In this document: piece after piece, positions 1-7,150 of the stretch
How the letters are laid out: every line of letters begins with the position of its first letter
Position numbering within the stretch: position 1 is the first letter of the stretch
Assembly (NCBI GenBank): GCA_002709405.1
Contig: PAQV01000031.1
Coordinates: forward strand, 1-64,000
DNA: 64,000 bases
Origin: Paracoccaceae bacterium
GTDB lineage: Bacteria > Pseudomonadota > Alphaproteobacteria > Rhodobacterales > Rhodobacteraceae
Reading direction: 5' to 3'
Made by a program: the position numbers and the translations under genes
Notes under the pieces: generated by a model
The model's database searches: none
Seen by the model: only the letters and a program-made list of their open reading frames with translations
What the model was told of the DNA's origin: nothing

Positions 1-435
1 GATCACCACCCGGTCGCCCTTGCGCACGCCCATGTCTTCCAGGATGTTGGCCATCTTGCAGACGGCCACATGCAGCTGGCTGTAGGTGATGTACTTGGCC
101 GGCTCGTTGGGATCATCGGGTTCGAAGATGATCGCCGTCTGGTTGCCCCGGGTTTCGAGATGGCGGTCGATGCAATTGGCCGCCACGTTCAGCGTGCCGT
201 CCTCGAACCACCGGATGTCGACGTTGCCCGGGGCAAAGCTGGTGTTCTTGACCTTGGTAAAAGGCTTGATCCAGTCGATGCGCTTGCCGTGCTCGGCCCA
301 GAACCCTTCCGGGTCCTCGATCGAGGCCTTGTACATCTCGTCATAGGTCGCCGCGTCGATCAGCGCATGCGAGACGGTGTCTTCGGACGGCGCATAGACG
401 GCGGGTGCGGCGTGATCGCCGGTCATGTCGTTCAT
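1..435 (-). CDS. acs: acetyl-CoA synthetase (AMP-forming), N-terminal part, cut by the window edge
   Basis: This is the first 145 codons of an adenylate-forming acyl-CoA ligase. The enzyme activates acetate to acetyl-AMP and then acetyl-CoA in the cytosol. The visible N-terminus carries the family's leading segment: a [16 protein letters not shown] stretch, then [30 protein letters not shown] and a YSQLH segment. These match the ACAS_N cap domain and the start of the AMP-binding domain. The AMP-binding P-loop and the regulatory lysine lie outside the window. The start ATG is preceded by GGAGGAG about 7 bases upstream. It is transcribed away from the TRAP operon across a 600-bp gap, so the two may share upstream control of organic acid use (inference). 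A propionyl-CoA synthetase is the main alternative. Confidence 0.88.
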   Translation of the reverse strand, partial: MNDMTGDHAAPAVYAPSEDTVSHALIDAATYDEMYKASIEDPEGFWAEHGKRIDWIKPFTKVKNTSFAPGNVDIRWFEDGTLNVAANCIDRHLETRGNQTAIIFEPDDPNEPAKYITYSQLHVAVCKMANILEDMGVRKGDRVVI

Positions 436-1033
436 GGGTGTCTCCTCCTCACCTGGAAGTGCGGCGGAGACCGGCCCTCCTGTGACCGGTGTCCGCGCGT
501 CGAACCTCTGGATAGGTCGATAATAACCGGCCTTGAAAATAATGGAATAAGCATAAGTAAAGAAACGATTTGCTTGTAAAGGTTTTTCTTGAAGGCCGGA
601 AATCCTGTAAATTCAGGGCCGGTTTCAGGGGAAAAGGTCCGGCAAGGCAGGCGATTGCCTGTCAACAATTTCCGAACCCGCAGATAACAGCCCGGTCCGT
701 TAGCGCCAAGCCCGGGGCGCGGTCGGGTGGCGGGGTGGTGTGACAAATTGCCGGCCCGGCCCGATGACGCGCCCGACAATGACGTTGCGGCACGGGATCG
801 GGCCGTACATGTCCTGTGCGAGTCGCCCGGCGGCCCGGCCCGACGCCGCGAGGCGCTGCCGCAGCGGAAACCGGGCGGATCGGGGGCTTGGCACATCGAA
901 CGACAATCGCTAGCCTTCCGGGCAAGCCGCCAGCGCCATTGCATTTTTCGGGGGTGCCTCGGAACAGGTCGAGGACAGCCGGGGGATGGCCCCGATCCTG
1001 CATGGGTGACTGCGGCATCAACGGGAGGTAAAC
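436..1033. other. 598-bp intergenic region between acs and dctP
   Basis: No convincing gene is seen here; the open frames that cross it continue into the antisense of dctP. The acs-proximal part (535-591) is clearly A/T-rich against a GC-rich background and is where an acs promoter would be expected. It is flanked by an 8-bp inverted repeat, CCGGCCTT at 527-534 and AAGGCCGG at 592-599. The dctP-proximal part is GC-rich with no sigma70-like hexamers I would trust. A GGGAGG ribosome binding site for dctP lies at 1023-1028. Confidence 0.5.
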
Positions 1034-2050
1034 ATGACCAGATTTCTGACTGGCGCCGCAACCGCGGCGCTCTGCGTGGCTTTCGTGACCGAGGCCGCGG
1101 CAACCGAATGGAACGTCTCCGTCTGGGGCAAGCGCCGGGCCTTCACCGAGCATATCGAGAAGCTGGCCGAGCTGGTGTCCGAGAAGACGGGCGGCGAATT
1201 CACCATGAACGTGTCCTATGGCGGGCTGTCGAAGAACCGCGAGAACCTCGACGGGATTTCCATCGGGGCCTTCGAGATGGCCCAGTTCTGCGCGGGTTAT
1301 CACCCCGACAAGAACCGGGTGATCACCGTGCTGGAACTGCCGTTCCTGGGCGTGAACACGCTGGAAGAGGAAGTGGCCGTCAGCCACGCGGTCTATGCCC
1401 ATCCGGCGGCGGTCGACGAGATGGCCCAGTGGAACGCGATGTACCTGATGACCTCGCCCATGCCGCAGTACAACATCGTGGGCACCGGCGAGCCGCGCGA
1501 CGAGCTGGGCGAGTTCGACGGCATGCGCGTGCGGGCGACAGGGGGCATCGGCAAGGCCTTCGAGGCGGTGGGTGCCGTTCCGACCTCGGTGACGTCCTCC
1601 GAGGCCTACCAGGCGATGGAATCCGGAGTGGTCGACACGGTGGCCTTTGCCCAGCACGCCCACCTGTCCTTCGGCACGATCAACGAGGCCGACTGGTGGA
1701 CGGCCAACCTGAACCCCGGCACGGTCAACTGCCCGGTGGTGGTCAATATCGACGCCTATGAATCGCTGTCGGACGCAGAGCGCGAGGCCCTGGACAGCTC
1801 GGTGCCGGAAGCCATCGACTATTACCTAGAGAATTACGGCAAGCTGCTGACCCGCTGGGACGAGGTCCTGGAGGAAAAGGGCGTGGAAAAGGTGATGCTG
1901 TCGGATGCCACCATCGCCGACTTCCGGGCGACGGCAGCCGATCCGATCCGCGAGGCCTGGATTTCCGACATGGAATCGCAGGGCATCCCGGGCCAGGAGC
2001 TGTATGACCTGGTCATGGAAACGCTGGACGGCACCCGCGCCGGTAACTGA
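1034..2050 (+). CDS. dctP: TRAP transporter solute-binding protein, DctP family
   Basis: This periplasmic receptor of a tripartite ATP-independent transporter captures an organic acid and delivers it to the DctQM permease. The protein has 338 residues, normal for the family. It starts with a signal peptide (residues 1 to about 23, ending in AAA before TEWNVSVWG). The ligand-binding core is visible near residue 160 as EFDGMRVRATGG, whose arginine normally pairs with the substrate carboxylate. This is followed by VPTSVTSSEAYQAMESGVVD, the conserved element around the hinge. The start has a GGGAGG site 5 bases upstream. It is first in a dctP-dctQ-dctM operon, separated from dctQ by 141 bases that contain two strong palindromes. 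The substrate cannot be read from sequence; C4-dicarboxylates or related acids are possible. Confidence 0.9.
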   Translation: MTRFLTGAATAALCVAFVTEAAATEWNVSVWGKRRAFTEHIEKLAELVSEKTGGEFTMNVSYGGLSKNRENLDGISIGAFEMAQFCAGYHPDKNRVITVLELPFLGVNTLEEEVAVSHAVYAHPAAVDEMAQWNAMYLMTSPMPQYNIVGTGEPRDELGEFDGMRVRATGGIGKAFEAVGAVPTSVTSSEAYQAMESGVVDTVAFAQHAHLSFGTINEADWWTANLNPGTVNCPVVVNIDAYESLSDAEREALDSSVPEAIDYYLENYGKLLTRWDEVLEEKGVEKVMLSDATIADFRATAADPIREAWISDMESQGIPGQELYDLVMETLDGTRAGN

Positions 2051-2071
2051 TCCACACGGATCGTCTGAAGG

Positions 2072-2120
2072 GGCCCGGAATTTTAGAAAATTCCGGGCCG
2101 TTTTCTTCGAAGAAAACGGC
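2072..2120. repeat. paired palindromes between dctP and dctQ
   Basis: Two palindromes sit back to back. The first has 13-base arms GGCCCGGAATTTT (2072-2084) and its complement (2087-2099) around AG. The second is a perfect 24-base palindrome at 2097-2120 centred on TTCTTCGAAGAA. Both would form strong RNA hairpins on either strand. They lie just after the dctP stop and before dctQ. They probably protect the dctP transcript end or cause partial termination, so that binding protein exceeds permease. Similar pairs recur at three other places in the window. Confidence 0.75.
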
Positions 2121-2191
2121 GGCCGGCGATCGGTCGCGCGCAATGTCCGACGCCGCGCCAAACCGGCGCGGATCAACAGGGAAGACAGGCC

Positions 2192-2821
2192 ATGGCCGGA
2201 TCCTCTACCGTTCTCGAGGACAGCTCGCTTCTGAGCCGTCTCGACCGTGCGCTGGTGCCGCTGGAACGCTTTATGGCGCTTCTGTCGGGGCTGGCGGTTT
2301 TCGTTCTCATGTGCCTGGCGGTCTATTCCGTCTCGGGGCGCAAGTTCTTCAATTCTCCGCTGCCGGGCTATGTCGACCTGATCGAGGCGGCGATGCCCTT
2401 CATCGCCTTCCTTGGCATCGCCTACGTGCAGCGAAACGGCGGCCACATCCGCATGGACATTGTCGTGGGCGCGCTGAAGGGCCGGGCGCTGTGGCTGTTC
2501 GAGCTGATCTCGACCCTGTTGATCCTGCTGTTGATCGTCATGCTGGTCTGGGGATCCTGGGCCCATTTCGACCGCAGTTTCGATCTGTCCCGCCCGATGT
2601 GGAGCCGCGACAGTTCCATCGACATTGGCCTGCCGATCTGGCCGTCCAAGCTGGTCGTGCCGGTGGCCTTTTCCGTGCTGGTGCTGCGGTTGCTGCTGCA
2701 GATCTGGGGGTTCGGGCGTGCCCTGGTGCTGGGGCTGGATCGCCCGGTGGCCGTGCCGCTGATCCAGTCGATCGAGGAACAGGCCCGGGCCGAGGCCGAA
2801 GCGCTTGAGGAAGACGCCTGA
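2192..2821 (+). CDS. dctQ: TRAP transporter small permease subunit, DctQ family
   Basis: This is the four-helix small membrane subunit of a TRAP transporter, which forms the inner-membrane complex with DctM. The 209-residue product has hydrophobic segments near residues 28-48, 62-82, 105-125 and 148-170, the expected DctQ topology. The family pattern SGRKFFNSPLPGYVDLIE followed by MPFIAFLGIAYVQRNGGHI is clear around residues 48-85. The last base of its stop codon is the first base of the dctM start codon (TGATG), so the two are translationally coupled. Its C-terminus is a charged tail rich in Glu and Ala. Confidence 0.88.
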   Translation: MAGSSTVLEDSSLLSRLDRALVPLERFMALLSGLAVFVLMCLAVYSVSGRKFFNSPLPGYVDLIEAAMPFIAFLGIAYVQRNGGHIRMDIVVGALKGRALWLFELISTLLILLLIVMLVWGSWAHFDRSFDLSRPMWSRDSSIDIGLPIWPSKLVVPVAFSVLVLRLLLQIWGFGRALVLGLDRPVAVPLIQSIEEQARAEAEALEEDA

Positions 2822-4218
2822 TGGACGACATTACCATTGGCCTCTGGGTCACCGCCTTTCTCTTTGCCATGGTCGTCATCGGCATGCGCGTGGCCTTTGC
2901 CGCGGGGCTTGCGGGCTTCGTCGGTCTGGTCTGGCTGCGCTGGAACGGGTTCGATTACGACCCGGCGCGCTTTGGCAAGGCCCTCGAAATCTCGGTCAAG
3001 ATCGCGGGGCAGGTGCCTCATTCCAAGGTCTCGTCCCAGGCCCTGTCCCTGATCCCGACCTTCATCCTGATCGGCTACCTGGCGTTTTACGCCCGCCTGA
3101 CCTCGGCCATGTTCGAAGCCGCCAAGCGCTGGTTCGCCTGGGTGCCCGGAGGCCTGGCCGTGTCGACCGTCTTTGCCACGGCCGGCTTCGCCGCCGTCTC
3201 GGGCGCATCGGTGGCCACGGCGGCCGTCTTTGCGCGCATCGCCATCCCCGAGATGCTGAAGGTCGGCTACAACAAGCAGTTCGCCGCAGGGGTCGTGGCC
3301 GCCGGGGGGACGCTGGCCTCGCTGATCCCGCCCTCCGCCATCCTGGTGATCTACGCGATCATCGTCGAACAGGACGTGGGCAAGCTGTTGCTGGCGGGCT
3401 TCATCCCCGGAGCCTTCTCGGCCGTGGTCTATGCCGTGCTGATCATCGGCATCGCCGTGGTGTTCAAGACCGTCGGTCCTCCGGTCACCGGGTTCACCTG
3501 GCGCGAGCGGTTCGCCTCGCTGCCGCCCGCGCTACCCATCGTGGCCGTTGTCGTGATCATCATCTTCTTCGTCTACAACCCCTTCGGCGACGCCTGGGGC
3601 ACCCCCACCGAAGGCGGAGCCGTGGGCGCGTTCATCGTCTTCGTCATGGCTCTGGCCCGGGGCATGCGTTGGGGCCAGCTGAAGGAAGCGCTGATCGAGA
3701 CGGCCAAGCTGACGGTCATGATCTTCACCATCATCTGGGGCGTGCTGATCTATGTCCGGTTCCTGGGTTTCGCCGACCTGCCGGGCGCCTTTTCCGACTG
3801 GATCACGACGCTGACCATGCCGCCCATGCTGATCCTCGTGTGCATCCTGCTGGCCTATGCCGTCCTGGGCATGTTCATGGATGCCATCGGCATGCTGCTT
3901 CTGACCCTGCCGGTGGTTTACCCGGCGGTCATGGCCCTGAACGGAGGCGAGATGGTGTCGCTCGAAGAAAGCACCTTTGGCATGTCCGGTCCGATGTGCG
4001 CTGTCTGGTTCGGCATCCTGGTGGTGAAGATGGCCGAGTTCTGCCTGATCACGCCGCCCATCGGGCTGAATTGTTTCGTCGTGGCGGGGGTGCGCCCGGA
4101 CCTGTCGGTTCAGGACGTGTTCAAGGGCGTGACGCCGTTCTTCATCGCCGATGCGGTGACCATTGCGCTGCTGGTGGCCTTCCCGGCGATCGTGCTTTGG
4201 CTGCCAAGCCTTGCCTGA
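2821..4218 (+). CDS. dctM: TRAP transporter large permease subunit, DctM family
   Basis: This is the transport subunit of the TRAP system; it couples sodium entry to substrate uptake across the inner membrane. The 465 residues are almost all hydrophobic segments, consistent with about 11-12 membrane helices. Family signatures include the glycine-rich SGASVATAAVFARIAIPEM near residue 127, GGTLASLIPPSAILVIYAI near residue 160, and the C-terminal MFMDAIGMLLLTLPVVYP and LITPPIGLNCFVVAGV segments. The start overlaps the dctQ stop by one base. It is slightly longer than the common 425-residue form because of extra residues in the N-terminal third and near residues 205-230. Confidence 0.9.
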   Translation: MDDITIGLWVTAFLFAMVVIGMRVAFAAGLAGFVGLVWLRWNGFDYDPARFGKALEISVKIAGQVPHSKVSSQALSLIPTFILIGYLAFYARLTSAMFEAAKRWFAWVPGGLAVSTVFATAGFAAVSGASVATAAVFARIAIPEMLKVGYNKQFAAGVVAAGGTLASLIPPSAILVIYAIIVEQDVGKLLLAGFIPGAFSAVVYAVLIIGIAVVFKTVGPPVTGFTWRERFASLPPALPIVAVVVIIIFFVYNPFGDAWGTPTEGGAVGAFIVFVMALARGMRWGQLKEALIETAKLTVMIFTIIWGVLIYVRFLGFADLPGAFSDWITTLTMPPMLILVCILLAYAVLGMFMDAIGMLLLTLPVVYPAVMALNGGEMVSLEESTFGMSGPMCAVWFGILVVKMAEFCLITPPIGLNCFVVAGVRPDLSVQDVFKGVTPFFIADAVTIALLVAFPAIVLWLPSLA

Positions 4219-4675
4219 TCGGGGTGCCCGGTCGGGGCCATGCCTTGCAGCGGGACTGCTGCTTGGCCTGGTCCTGGCCGGGCCCGCCCGCCCGGTCGGC
4301 GCGCAGGGGCAGGGGTTGGCCAGTTGCGCGCCCCTCCAGGGGACGACGTCCTACAGCGCCTGCGTCAACAACAGCCTGACCCGCCAGCGCGAGGCGCTCT
4401 TCACTAGCCCGATCCAAAGCACCAGGCCCGTGGTCCGGCCGCCGTTCTCCAGCCGGGACGGTGCCTTGCAGCTGCCCTCCGAGGCAGGAACTTTGGCGGA
4501 TCAGGCCAGCCAGGGCGCAAGCGCCGCGCAACGCGACAGTGATGTCAGGACCAATGCCCTGCGTGACCAGATCCAGCGGGATCTGCAATCGGGCCCCCTG
4601 GCGCCGCCTCCGCTGCGTCCTATCGGCCCCGCACCCCTGTCGCTGAGCCCCGTCGCCCCGATGCGCATTCCCTAA
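4211..4675 (+). CDS. small secreted protein of unknown function
   Basis: A 154-residue open frame begins at TTG 4211, overlapping the last codons of dctM by 8 bases. That start gives a plausible signal peptide (a charged start, then AAGLLLGLVLAG, with cleavage after VGAQ). A TTG further upstream at 4163 would put dctM-antiphase residues in front of it. The mature part has two cysteines in an ASCAPLQGTTSYSAC segment, a charged middle (residues about 85-125), and a Pro-rich end (PLAPPPLRPIGPAP). No family is recognised. Codon use looks coding, with GC-rich third positions. Its position suggests co-transcription with the TRAP operon. No good ribosome binding site is seen, so translation may depend on coupling to dctM. 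Confidence 0.5.
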   Translation: MPDRGARSGPCLAAGLLLGLVLAGPARPVGAQGQGLASCAPLQGTTSYSACVNNSLTRQREALFTSPIQSTRPVVRPPFSSRDGALQLPSEAGTLADQASQGASAAQRDSDVRTNALRDQIQRDLQSGPLAPPPLRPIGPAPLSLSPVAPMRIP

Positions 4676-4765
4676 AATCCACCATACTCAGCCTTCGGCC
4701 GTTAACGGCCGGGCAAGGCAGATGGCCCCAGATTGCCCCCGTGCAACCCGGGTATGGAGCGTGCG

Positions 4766-5146
4766 ATGGGGCCCATCAATGGACATAGTCTCGACCACCA
4801 GATCGAAGATGCCCTGGGCTTCCACGGGGTGGTGACGCAAAAGCTGCGCCTCGCCGCGCGTGACCGGCGCATGCGCTCTGTGCGGCCGGCCATTCTCACG
4901 GATTACTTCGGCAAGTTCGGGCATTGGCTGTGGTCCCTGCAACAGGACGAACGCATCGCCAGGTCGCCGCATTTCCGGGGCGTGATGACCGCCTATGCCG
5001 GGTATCGCAAGGCCGCGGTCCGTGCCGCGCGACTGGTCGAGGACGGATGCCCCGACCGGGCCGAGGCCTTGCTGAATGCCGGATGCTACCACCAGGCCTC
5101 TGACATCCTGGTGTCGGAAATGCAGGCCTGGCGCCGCAATATCTGA
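4766..5146 (+). CDS. small helical protein, possibly a zinc-less CZB-like domain
   Basis: The product has 126 residues from ATG 4766, chosen because GGAG lies 6 bases upstream; ATG 4754 has no such site. It is predicted all-helical. Its layout recalls the chemoreceptor zinc-binding (CZB) domain: an opening histidine helix (GFHGVVTQKLRL), a central FGKFGHWLW where CZB has C-x-x-G-x-W, then SPHFRGVMTAYAGYRKAA where CZB has two histidines, and a final helix. The usual Cys and His ligands are replaced, so zinc binding is unlikely if the match is real. The resemblance is my reading of spacing and hydrophobic pattern, not a confirmed hit. The next gene encodes a STAS-like protein, so a shared signalling or membrane-stress role is conceivable. 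Confidence 0.6.
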   Translation: MGPINGHSLDHQIEDALGFHGVVTQKLRLAARDRRMRSVRPAILTDYFGKFGHWLWSLQQDERIARSPHFRGVMTAYAGYRKAAVRAARLVEDGCPDRAEALLNAGCYHQASDILVSEMQAWRRNI

Positions 5147-5253
5147 CCCTGCCGCGTCAGGCGAAGCCTTGCCCGTGGTGATATGTCCGGCTTGCAACGG
5201 ATGGGGGCCGCGCCCACCTGTGAAGAAACGCAACTTCACCGGGAGCATGTCAG

Positions 5254-5973
5254 ATGATTGCCTGCACGCAATTGCCCGATACCAATATCCTCGACATCAG
5301 CCTGTCGGGCGCCGTCACCCGAGAGGATTATGAAACCGTCCTGATCCCCGCGCTGGACAAGGCGCTGGAGGACAACGACGGGCTGCGCGCCCTGGTGCGG
5401 ATCGCGCCGGGCACCGACTACACGGTGGGCGCCCTGGCCGATGACGCCTGGATGGGCCTCAAACACTGGCGCGGGTTCGAACGCATTGCCGTGGTGGGCC
5501 GGGATGGCTGGATCGGCAAGGCGCTGAAAGGCGTGTCGATCCTGATGCCGTGCCCGGTCATGCTGTTCGAGGACGGCGAGGGCGAGGCCGCGCTGCGCTG
5601 GCTGCAGGAAAGCCTCGGCGCGATCCACCAGACCGACCTGGGCGATGGCGTGCTGCATGTGCAGCTTTTGGGCAAGCTCGACCCGTCGGTCTATGCCGAG
5701 GAAACCGAGGATCTGAATGCCTTCATCCGGGCCAATGAGCGGTTTCGCCTGCTGCTCGACATCCGAGAATTCGACGGATGGCAGGGGCTGGGGGCCGTGG
5801 CCGAGCATCTGAAACTGGTGCGCGATCACCGCTCCCTGATCGACAAGGCGGCCATTGTCGGCGACCGCAAGCTTGAACGCTTCGCCGCCCGTATCGGCGG
5901 GGCCGTCATCGGGGCCGAGACCGAATATTTCGACGGCGATCTGGATGCGGCCATCGCCTGGATCAAGACCTGA
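5254..5973 (+). CDS. tandem SpoIIAA/STAS-like domain protein
   Basis: This 239-residue protein is made of two repeats of the SpoIIAA-like fold (PF11964 type). The first covers about residues 1-120 (LDISLSGAVTREDYETVLIPAL, then LVRIAPG, WRGFERIAVVGRDGW). The second covers about 122-239 (LHVQLLGKLDPSVY, LLLDIREFDGW, ELKLVRDH-like helix, KAAIVGDRKLERFAARI). Each shows a beta strand, a D-Y or P-x-V-Y-A turn, an aromatic-rich GW loop and a VVG/IVGD strand. Single-domain members are common in Proteobacteria and are thought to act at membranes or in stress, but the biochemical role is unknown. No signal peptide is present. The ribosome site CGGGAG precedes ATG 5254. Confidence 0.75.
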   Translation: MIACTQLPDTNILDISLSGAVTREDYETVLIPALDKALEDNDGLRALVRIAPGTDYTVGALADDAWMGLKHWRGFERIAVVGRDGWIGKALKGVSILMPCPVMLFEDGEGEAALRWLQESLGAIHQTDLGDGVLHVQLLGKLDPSVYAEETEDLNAFIRANERFRLLLDIREFDGWQGLGAVAEHLKLVRDHRSLIDKAAIVGDRKLERFAARIGGAVIGAETEYFDGDLDAAIAWIKT

Positions 5974-6158
5974 CCGGTCAGACCGTCCTCGCCCTGCCGG
6001 GGAACATGCGCGACCGTGATCACGCGCGGCCGGGGTCTCGACCACCTTGGCCGCGGCGCAGGCAATGTGTATAAGGCCGGCTTGATCGAACGCCCCCCGG
6101 ACGCGGGGCCCCAGTGGGCGCCGAGTGCCCAGACCGCCGCGATGTTGGAAGAAGATAC

Positions 6159-7145
6159 ATGACGCCACTTCATGCAAGCAGGCTGTCGGTCGCGCCGATG
6201 ATGGACTGGACCGACCGACATTGCCGGTACATGCACCGCCTGCTCAGCCGCGAGACGCTGCTTTATACCGAAATGGTCACCGCGCCGGCCCTGGTGCGGG
6301 GCAATGCCCTGCACCTGCTGGATTACAACCCCGAGGAACATCCCCTGGCCCTGCAACTGGGCGGGTCCGACCCCGACGAGCTGGCCGAGGCCACGCGGCT
6401 TGGGGCCGAACGGGGGTATGACGAGATCAACCTGAACGTCGGCTGTCCCTCGGACCGGGTGCAGTCGGGCTGTTTCGGGGCCATCCTGATGGAACGGCCC
6501 GCGCTGGTGGCCGACTGCGTGGCGCGCATGATCCAGGCCTGCGATGTCGAGGTCACCGTGAAATGCCGGATCGGCGTCGATGACCAGGATCCCGAAACGG
6601 TGCTGCCCGACTTCATCTCGCGGATGCGCGACGCGGGCTGCCGGCGGATGACGATCCATGCCCGCAAGGCCTGGCTGCAGGGGCTCAGCCCCAAGGAAAA
6701 CCGCGATATTCCGCCGCTCGATTACCCCCTCGTGCTGCGCATGAAAGAGGCCTTTCCGGACATGCATCTGTCGGTCAACGGGGGCATTGCCTCGCTGTCG
6801 GCGGCGCGGGCCTTCCTGGACCAGGGGCTGGACGGGGTGATGATCGGGCGGGCGGCCTATCACGATCCGACCACGATCTTGGCCGCGGCTGACCCTCAGA
6901 TCTTCGGGACCGGAGAGGTGGCCGATCCGGTGGACGTGGCGCGCCGGATGATCCCCTATATCGAGACGCACCTGTCGTGCGGCGGCAAGCTGCACCAGGT
7001 GACGCGGCATATGCTGGGGCTGTTCTCGGGTCGGCCGGGCGCGCGGCGCTGGCGCCAGGTCCTGTCGTCCGAGGCGACCCGGCCGGGGGCCGGGCCCGAG
7101 GTCATCGAAGCGGCGCTTGAACCGGTTCTGTCAAGCGCCGCCTGA
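6159..7145 (+). CDS. dusA: tRNA-dihydrouridine(20/20a) synthase DusA
   Basis: This FMN enzyme reduces uridine 20 and 20a in the D-loop of tRNA using NADPH. The 328 residues show the DusA pattern: SVAPMMDWTDRHCRY at the start, TEMVTAPALV, LQLGGSDPDELAEATRLG, and INLNVGCPSDRVQSGCFG. The last of these contains the catalytic Cys in the VGCPS turn. VTVKCRIGVDD, MTIHARKAWLQGLSPKENR and SVNGGI binding-site segments follow, then MIGRAAYHDP. The KENR loop is typical of DusA rather than DusB or DusC. ATG 6159 was preferred because GGAAGAAG lies just upstream and the length then matches the family; an in-frame extension of 15 codons is unlikely. It converges with the MFS gene, leaving only 5 bases between stop codons. 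Confidence 0.95.
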   Translation: MTPLHASRLSVAPMMDWTDRHCRYMHRLLSRETLLYTEMVTAPALVRGNALHLLDYNPEEHPLALQLGGSDPDELAEATRLGAERGYDEINLNVGCPSDRVQSGCFGAILMERPALVADCVARMIQACDVEVTVKCRIGVDDQDPETVLPDFISRMRDAGCRRMTIHARKAWLQGLSPKENRDIPPLDYPLVLRMKEAFPDMHLSVNGGIASLSAARAFLDQGLDGVMIGRAAYHDPTTILAAADPQIFGTGEVADPVDVARRMIPYIETHLSCGGKLHQVTRHMLGLFSGRPGARRWRQVLSSEATRPGAGPEVIEAALEPVLSSAA

Positions 7146-7150
7146 TCCGA

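Noticed and set aside
436-1033. A gene in the acs-dctP gap
   Set aside because: The open frames there either continue as antisense of dctP or lack a start with a ribosome site, and codon bias is not that of the neighbours.
6015-6030. CGTGATCACG palindrome before dusA as an operator
   Set aside because: Ten-base palindromes of this composition are common by chance in this GC-rich DNA, and it has no hexamers near it.
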